48,837 bases of DNA from Deltaproteobacteria bacterium GWC2_65_14 (lineage in GTDB: Bacteria; Desulfobacterota; Deferrimicrobia; Deferrimicrobiales; Deferrimicrobiaceae): positions 53,440-102,276 of the forward strand of contig MGPV01000042.1 in the NCBI GenBank assembly GCA_001797615.1, given 5' to 3'. Position numbers and translations under genes: made by a program. The notes under the pieces are model-generated. The model did no database searches. It was not told the origin of the DNA and worked only from the letters and a program-made list of their open reading frames with translations. This document shows positions 45,336-48,837 of the stretch, one piece after another; the first letter of the stretch is position 1, and each line of letters begins with the position of its first letter.

Positions 45336-45662
45336 ATGAAGGCGTCCGGTGTCCAGAAGAAGATCGACACCATGGTACGGCGGATCGTCAAACGGTTCGG
45401 ACCGGAACGGATCGTACTGTTCGGGTCGCACGCCCGGGGAGATGCCGGGCCCGATAGCGACGTGGATCTTCTGGTCGTCATGCCTGTGCGGGGGTCGAAG
45501 CGGAACAAGGCAATCGAGATCGCGGTGGCGCTGGACGACATTCGGATACCGAAGGATATCATCGTGACGACGCCTAACGAGTTTGCCTGGCGGAAGGAGA
45601 TCGCAGGAACGATCGAAAAGCCCGCTGCACGGGAAGGGAAAGTGGTGTATGCCAGACCGTGA
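45336..45662 (+). CDS. MNT-type minimal nucleotidyltransferase (antitoxin of module 1)
   Basis: 108 residues. Nucleotidyltransferase signature LFGSHARGDAGPDSDVDLLV: Gly30-Ser31 and metal-binding Asp42 and Asp44. MNT proteins paired with HEPN act as antitoxins, often by adding nucleotides to the HEPN toxin. GAGGTGA lies six bases before ATG 45336, a strong site. It overlaps the HEPN gene by 14 bases. The pair order here is MNT then HEPN, the reverse of module 2. Confidence 0.88.
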   Translation: MKASGVQKKIDTMVRRIVKRFGPERIVLFGSHARGDAGPDSDVDLLVVMPVRGSKRNKAIEIAVALDDIRIPKDIIVTTPNEFAWRKEIAGTIEKPAAREGKVVYARP

Positions 45663-46071
45663 ACGCATAATGCAAGTCGTTGGCGAATGGACGGCCAAAG
45701 CGGGAAACGACCTGAAGACCGCAACCCACACGCTGATCTTGGGCGCAGAGTGCCCGACGGATACCGTATGTTTCCATGCGCAACAGTGCATCGAGAAGTC
45801 GATCAAGGCGTATCTCGCTTCGAGGAACATTGATTTTCCGAAGACCCATGATCTGGGCCGGCTCATTTCGCTGATGCCGAAAAACGTCCGGCCGAAGCTC
45901 TCGGTTCCGGAGCAGCGCAGGCTCACTGCCTACTCGACGGAGGCGCGCTACCCGGGCTATTTCGAGGAGATCTCTCTGACCGAGGCGCGACGGGCGGTCG
46001 CCCTCGCCCGACGCGTCCGCAAGGAGATCGGGAAACACTTGCCTAAGGTAAGGAAGAAAAGAGGGGAGTGA
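45649..46071 (+). CDS. HEPN-domain protein (toxin of module 1)
   Basis: 140 residues, HEPN family (PF05168-like): WTAKAGNDLKTATHTL, CFHAQQCIEKSIKAYL and KTHDLGRLISLM are the usual helices. An R-x5-H motif, the RNase site of HEPN toxins, is present near the C-terminus (Arg124 to His130 in RKEIGKH). With the overlapping MNT gene this makes a type II (or VII-like, modifying) toxin-antitoxin system that probably cleaves RNA when released. ATG 45649 overlaps the MNT end. A basic tail closes the protein. Confidence 0.85.
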   Translation: MPDRERIMQVVGEWTAKAGNDLKTATHTLILGAECPTDTVCFHAQQCIEKSIKAYLASRNIDFPKTHDLGRLISLMPKNVRPKLSVPEQRRLTAYSTEARYPGYFEEISLTEARRAVALARRVRKEIGKHLPKVRKKRGE

Positions 46072-46111
46072 CAGATCGCTGGAGCAGGGCTCGCGGAAAC
46101 GGGCGACCTGG

Positions 46112-46149
46112 TGAATCGCCGTTCATCGATGTTTACCGATAGTTTACCA
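46112..46149 (+). repeat. GTTTACC-containing motif, copy A
   Basis: Contains two direct GTTTACC units ten bases apart (46131-46137 and 46142-46148 region). Over 38 bp it matches copy B at 47573-47610 in about 32 positions. It lies 40-100 bp after the HEPN stop and 28 bp before the tRNA-Pro fragment; possibly arm sites for an integrase or a recombination directionality factor. Confidence 0.75.
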
Positions 46150-46177
46150 ACGTTAACCCGTTTTTCTGAAAATCCGT

Positions 46178-46238
46178 TCCACTTGCCTTGGGAGCAAGGG
46201 TCGGCGGTTCAAGTCCGCCCGTCCCGACCATGTTTTTC
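46178..46238 (+). repeat. tRNA-Pro (TGG) 3' half, copy A: putative attachment site
   Basis: 61 bp identical to 47720-47780. It contains the anticodon arm (CTTGC, loop CTTGGGA, GCAAG; anticodon TGG with G37), the T arm (GGCGG, TTCAAGT, CCGCC) and the 3' acceptor with CCA at 46228-46230. There is no 5' half: the preceding bases do not form a D arm or a matching acceptor. Such 3' tRNA fragments are left by tyrosine integrases. Confidence 0.85.
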
Positions 46239-46333
46239 AAGCACTTACGCATTTTCACTCCCTGAATGAATCTTCATTTGTGACTGGGTTGGTCCGGTTT
46301 TCTCCGATCGATTCCTCGTGCATTTCTACTATA

Positions 46334-46352
46334 GGGGTGATACGACCACCCC
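46334..46352 (+). promoter_or_regulatory. Inverted repeat upstream of the HTH gene (possible operator)
   Basis: GGGGTG, seven-base spacer, CACCCC. It follows TACTAT (46327-46332), a -10-like hexamer without a clear -35, and lies 60 bases before the HTH start, so binding there could give autoregulation. The rest of 46239-46411 holds nothing else that I can name. Confidence 0.35.
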
Positions 46353-46411
46353 CATGAGGGCCACATTGATCCGTCATTCCTACAGGACATCTCTAAGTGG
46401 AGGGCGAAGAA

Positions 46412-47014
46412 ATGAAGATCAAGAAATTGAGCATCGGGATCCGGAGCGTCGATCAGGTCATGGGGGATTTCGCGAAGGCGGCCAAAGCATTGGAGCGGGG
46501 AGAGCCGGTATCGAAGAAGGAAGGACTCTACTTCACCGATCTTCGCGCTTTCCGGCGGGCCCTCACCGACCAGCGGCTTGCCATCCTGCGTACGATCAAG
46601 GAACGCAATCCAGACTCGGTCTACGAGCTGGCCAAGATCATCCAAAGGGATGTCAAGAATGTTTCGGCCGACCTGTCAATCCTGGAAGAGTTGGGACTTG
46701 TCGAACTCAGAAAGACGAAAACACTGCGGGGGAAGGTCAAGCCGTCGGTCCCGTACGACTCGATCCACTTGGACATCGCGGTATTACGGCTGGACGAACA
46801 CTCATCCATCATTCCCGTGCCGTACGGTAGGACGCCCGCGGGAAATCGATTCAGGTCCTGCTCGTTGCCTGCTATAGTCTACCAATGGAGAAACGTACGA
46901 AAGAATGGCTTCGGCAGGCCGATTACGACATGGATACGGCCGACTACATGCTCCAGGGCGGACGGCATATTCATGCGGTTTTCATGTGCCACCTGGCCGT
47001 CGAAAAGGCGTTGA
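46412..47014 (+). CDS. Winged-helix transcriptional regulator (COG4190-like), C-terminal part doubtful
   Basis: The first 120 residues look like a MarR-type winged-helix regulator of the COG4190/HVO_A0114 kind: GLYFTDLRAFRRALTDQRLA, then helix-turn-helix SVYELAKIIQRDVKNVSADL, then LEELGLVELRKTKTLRGKV and PYDSIHLDIAV, where such proteins normally end. The frame then continues another 70 residues and overlaps the HEPN gene by 130 bases with no family match, so the original stop was probably lost through a frameshift; another frame stops at 46877, just before HEPN. ATG 46412 has GGAGGG eight bases upstream. Likely regulator of module 2. Confidence 0.7.
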   Translation: MKIKKLSIGIRSVDQVMGDFAKAAKALERGEPVSKKEGLYFTDLRAFRRALTDQRLAILRTIKERNPDSVYELAKIIQRDVKNVSADLSILEELGLVELRKTKTLRGKVKPSVPYDSIHLDIAVLRLDEHSSIIPVPYGRTPAGNRFRSCSLPAIVYQWRNVRKNGFGRPITTWIRPTTCSRADGIFMRFSCATWPSKRR

Positions 47015-47265
47015 AGGGGTGGTACTACGAGAAACGCCGGGAATTTCCGCCGAAGTCGCACAGCCTGGTTTTTTTGTTGAACGAGATCGGCATCATGCCT
47101 CCCGAAGCGCACGGACGATTCATCGTAAGGCTGAGCGAGGCCAGTATTCATACCCGCTATCCGGAAGACTTGGCGAAGGTCGAGCGCGATTTCACCGGAG
47201 AGATCGTTGCAGGCATTCTTGCAGGAGGCCGGGAGGTCATCGCATGGATAAAAACGCAGTTGTAG
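46885..47265 (+). CDS. HEPN-domain protein (module 2)
   Basis: 126 residues, HEPN fold: WLRQADYDMDTADYMLQGGR, CHLAVEKALKGWYYEKR and KSHSLVFLLNEIG, then RYPEDLAKVERDF and a final helix ending in REVIAWIKTQL. The usual R-x4-6-H near the C-terminus is absent, so RNase activity is less sure than in module 1. No Shine-Dalgarno is seen; TATAGT at 46873-46878 with a weak TTCAGG 17 bases upstream would start transcription about at the ATG itself (leaderless), or translation couples to the overlapping HTH frame. It overlaps the MNT gene by 22 bases. Confidence 0.85.
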   Translation: MEKRTKEWLRQADYDMDTADYMLQGGRHIHAVFMCHLAVEKALKGWYYEKRREFPPKSHSLVFLLNEIGIMPPEAHGRFIVRLSEASIHTRYPEDLAKVERDFTGEIVAGILAGGREVIAWIKTQL

Positions 47266-47564
47266 AAATCGTCGATCGGTTTCGCAAGGGCCTTGAGGCG
47301 CGGGGTATACGTCCGGAAAAGGTCATATTGTATGGATCGTACGCTAAGGGTGTCGCTACGGCAGTGAGCGACATCGACGTGGTGGTCATTTCCAGCGATT
47401 TTTCCGGCAAGGGGTTTTGGGAGAGGGTAGAAATCCTGAGCGATGTCATTTATGAGATGTTTGCGCCGCTCGATGCCGTGGCGCTGACGCCGGATGAGTG
47501 GGAAAGGGGAGATTCCTTCGTCGTTGACTTTGCGCGAAACGGAGAGGTCCTCTTCGCAGCGTAG
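47244..47564 (+). CDS. MNT-type minimal nucleotidyltransferase (module 2)
   Basis: 106 residues. LYGSYAKGVATAVSDIDVVV: Gly31-Ser32 and Asp43/Asp45 form the nucleotidyltransferase site. Then a helix (GFWERVEILSDVIYEMF) and LDAVALTPDEWERGD. ATG 47244 has GGGAGG seven bases upstream inside the HEPN gene. Gene order HEPN then MNT is the mirror of module 1, and the two MNT proteins are not close copies, so the modules are not a tandem duplication. Confidence 0.87.
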   Translation: MDKNAVVEIVDRFRKGLEARGIRPEKVILYGSYAKGVATAVSDIDVVVISSDFSGKGFWERVEILSDVIYEMFAPLDAVALTPDEWERGDSFVVDFARNGEVLFAA

Positions 47565-47572
47565 CTCCTCGA

Positions 47573-47610
47573 TGAATCTCCACTCATCGAAGTTTACCGT
47601 AAGTTTACCA
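47573..47610 (+). repeat. GTTTACC-containing motif, copy B
   Basis: Begins nine bases after the MNT stop. The 27-bp core (47584-47610) matches copy A (46123-46149) at 24 positions and holds two GTTTACC units with a ten-base period. Confidence 0.75.
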
Positions 47611-47719
47611 CTGCCCGCCCATACGGCTTATTTGCTCTATACTCCGTATACCGATGGTTCATTCGTAAGTACTTAATAATGTGAAACTTAATTCGATACG
47701 GTTGCTTCCGGGCAACCTC

Positions 47720-47780
47720 TCCACTTGCCTTGGGAGCAAGGGTCGGCGGTTCAAGTCCGCCCGTCCCGACCATGTTTTTC
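47720..47780 (+). repeat. tRNA-Pro (TGG) 3' half, copy B: putative attachment site
   Basis: Perfect 61-bp copy of 46178-46238, 1,542 bp further along, again without a 5' half. CCA is at 47770-47772, and identity runs eight bases beyond it (TGTTTTTC). It marks the right edge of the island; the OsmC gene and high-GC chromosome follow. Confidence 0.85.
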
Positions 47781-47841
47781 CAGTCAGAATCGCCGCATCC
47801 GGCAGCCTGTTGCCGTCAGGATACGGGCAATCCCCCCGCAC

Positions 47842-48276
47842 CTACCCGATGGCCGGCTCGAGAACAACCTCCGTCCGGAGGGAGTTCGAGACGAGGCAGT
47901 TTTTTTCCGCCTTGTGGAGGATCTCCTCCGCCTGCTTGCGGTCCGCTCCGGGCCGCAGCGTGACCCGGGGGCGGACGACGATCTTCGTGAAGACGAGCCG
48001 TTCGTCCACGAACTCGAGGAGCCCCTCCGCCTCGCTCTCGTACCCTTCGAAGGCCAGGCCCGCGCGTCCGGCGAAGGCCAGGAAAGTCGTCATGATGCAG
48101 GAGTTCACGGCGGCGACGTAGAGGTCCTCGGGCGACCAGATCCCCTCGTGCCCCTTGAACTCGGGGGGGGTCGCCACCTCGACGGGCGGCTTCCCGGCCA
48201 CGGTCAGGGTGCCCTTCTTCTCGCCCGTCCATCGGACGGAGGTCGCGTACTTGTAGCTCTTGGGGCGGATCGCCAT
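47842..48276 (-). CDS. OsmC/Ohr-family protein
   Basis: 144 residues. OsmC proteins reduce organic hydroperoxides with two cysteines; here Cys60 (VNSCIMTTFLAFAGR) and Cys127 (AEKNCLVSNSL) are both present, with the N-terminal strand block (SVRWTGEKKGTLTV) and PPEFKGHEGIWSPEDLYVAA. The branch looks like the YhfA/OsmC-like group more than classic Ohr. ATG 48276 on the minus strand; GGAGCG precedes it after a short gap. It lies 18 bases downstream of serA on the same strand. Confidence 0.88.
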   Translation of the reverse strand: MAIRPKSYKYATSVRWTGEKKGTLTVAGKPPVEVATPPEFKGHEGIWSPEDLYVAAVNSCIMTTFLAFAGRAGLAFEGYESEAEGLLEFVDERLVFTKIVVRPRVTLRPGADRKQAEEILHKAEKNCLVSNSLRTEVVLEPAIG

Positions 48277-48294
48277 CGGTCGCTCCTTTCCCGG

Positions 48295-48837
48295 TCAGTA
48301 GATGAGGCGCGCCCGGATCGTGCCGGGGATCGCCTCGAGGTCCGAAAGGGTCCCCGTGTTGGGGCCGTCCACGTCGATGATCGCGTAACCGACGGCCCCC
48401 CGGGTCTGCAGGTGCTGTCCGGCGATGTTGACGTTTCGTCACGCGAACATGTCGTTGATGCGGGCGAGCATCCCGGGGATGTTTTCGTGTATGTGCGAGA
48501 ACCGGTGGAGATACGCCCTCCCCAGCGGCTGGTAGACCGGCAGGTTGACGCTCGTGATGGTGGCGCCGGAGGCAAAATAGGCCGCGATCCGCTCCGCGAC
48601 GAAGGTGCCGATCCCCGCCTGGGCCTCTTCCGTGGAACCCCCGACATGCGGTGTCGGGATTACGTTGGGCAATCCCTGCAGGGGGGAAGCGAAAGGGACC
48701 TTGCCGCTTTCCGGCTCCTCGGGGAAGATATCGACGGCGGCTCCCTTGATCCTGCCTTTCCGGATGTGGCGGGCGAGGGCCTCCACGTCCACCACGAATC
48801 CCCGGCTCAGGTTCAGGAAGATGACCCCCTTCTGCAT
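48295..48837 (-). pseudogene. serA: D-3-phosphoglycerate dehydrogenase, C-terminal part, with an in-frame TGA (partial at window edge)
   Basis: Serine synthesis enzyme; only the last 180 codons are in the window. The NAD-domain end is clear (MQKGVIFLNLSRGFVVDVEA, AVDIFPEEPESG, NVIPTPHVGGSTEEAQAGIG), then the ACT domain starts (SHIHENIPGMLARINDMFA). TGA at 48441-48439 interrupts it, and the same frame then reads RNVNIAGQHLQTRGAVGYAI and ends in PGTIRARLIY, the standard SerA C-terminus of E. coli type. A CGA or GGA codon changed by one base gives TGA. The sequence after it lacks a proper SECIS loop. It is either a nonsense mutation removing most of the ACT (serine feedback) domain, or a sequence error. 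Confidence 0.8.

Noticed and set aside
46178-47780. Two functional tRNA-Pro genes
   Set aside because: Both copies lack the D arm and 5' acceptor strand; upstream sequences differ and cannot pair with the 3' acceptor.
47781-47841. Terminator hairpin (CGGCA, loop of six, TGCCG) downstream of the OsmC gene on the minus strand
   Set aside because: The stem is only five base pairs and no T run follows on the minus strand.
48390-48440. SECIS element after the serA TGA
   Set aside because: The only hairpin has several A-A mismatches and loop ACCT without G in the first two positions. Cys is not expected at this site; the E. coli protein has a Glu there.

Overview
The window is about 49 kb of a GC-rich bacterial chromosome. 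The order pheA-aroF-tyrA-aroA-cmk-ispH-rpsA-sppA-ihfB and the later run xerD, CBS/DHH tRNA nucleotidyltransferase, M50 protease, trpS, scpA, scpB, rluB resemble what I know of Desulfuromonadota/Geobacter-like deltaproteobacteria. That placement is an inference from gene order and protein style; no database was consulted. TGA, TAG and TAA all end genes normally, so the code is standard.

Layout. (1) 1-6414: end of purB, then purF, pyrE and an unrecognised secreted protein; nadB on the minus strand; a lytic transglycosylase and pgsA; tRNA-Gly. (2) 6415-8800: a 448-bp stretch without a gene, then a minus-strand unit of tRNA-Cys, tRNA-Leu and a two-subunit CoA-transferase whose A subunit has one in-frame TGA followed by a SECIS-like hairpin. 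(3) 8849-40870: a plus-strand housekeeping run of 27 genes. It covers sugar-nucleotide and gluconeogenic enzymes (epimerase, archaeal-type FBP aldolase/phosphatase, pgi), mismatch repair (mutL, mutS), tRNA modification (miaA), fatty-acid synthesis (accA), the aromatic pathway (pheA, aroF, tyrA, aroA), cmk, ispH, rpsA, sppA, ihfB, a HIT protein, cell-wall amidase, glnD, xerD, a DHH/CBS/tRNA nucleotidyltransferase fusion, M50 protease, trpS, scpAB and rluB. It closes with initiator tRNA and a clear intrinsic terminator. Many junctions are GTGA or ATGA overlaps, so translation is probably coupled. (4) 40871-47780: an accessory island of visibly lower GC and different codon use: a hybrid histidine kinase, an IS701-like element, and two nucleotidyltransferase/HEPN toxin-antitoxin modules. 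Each module is followed by a GTTTACC-repeat motif and then an identical 61-bp copy of the 3' half of a tRNA-Pro gene. (5) 47842-48837: minus-strand OsmC-like gene and the end of serA, which carries an in-frame TGA in its ACT domain; the window ends inside serA.

The two most interesting places are the possible selenocysteine CoA-transferase (7606-8454) and the array of toxin-antitoxin cassettes bounded by tRNA-Pro fragments (about 44952-47780). The array has no integrase of its own and its left edge seems to have been removed together with the IS insertion.
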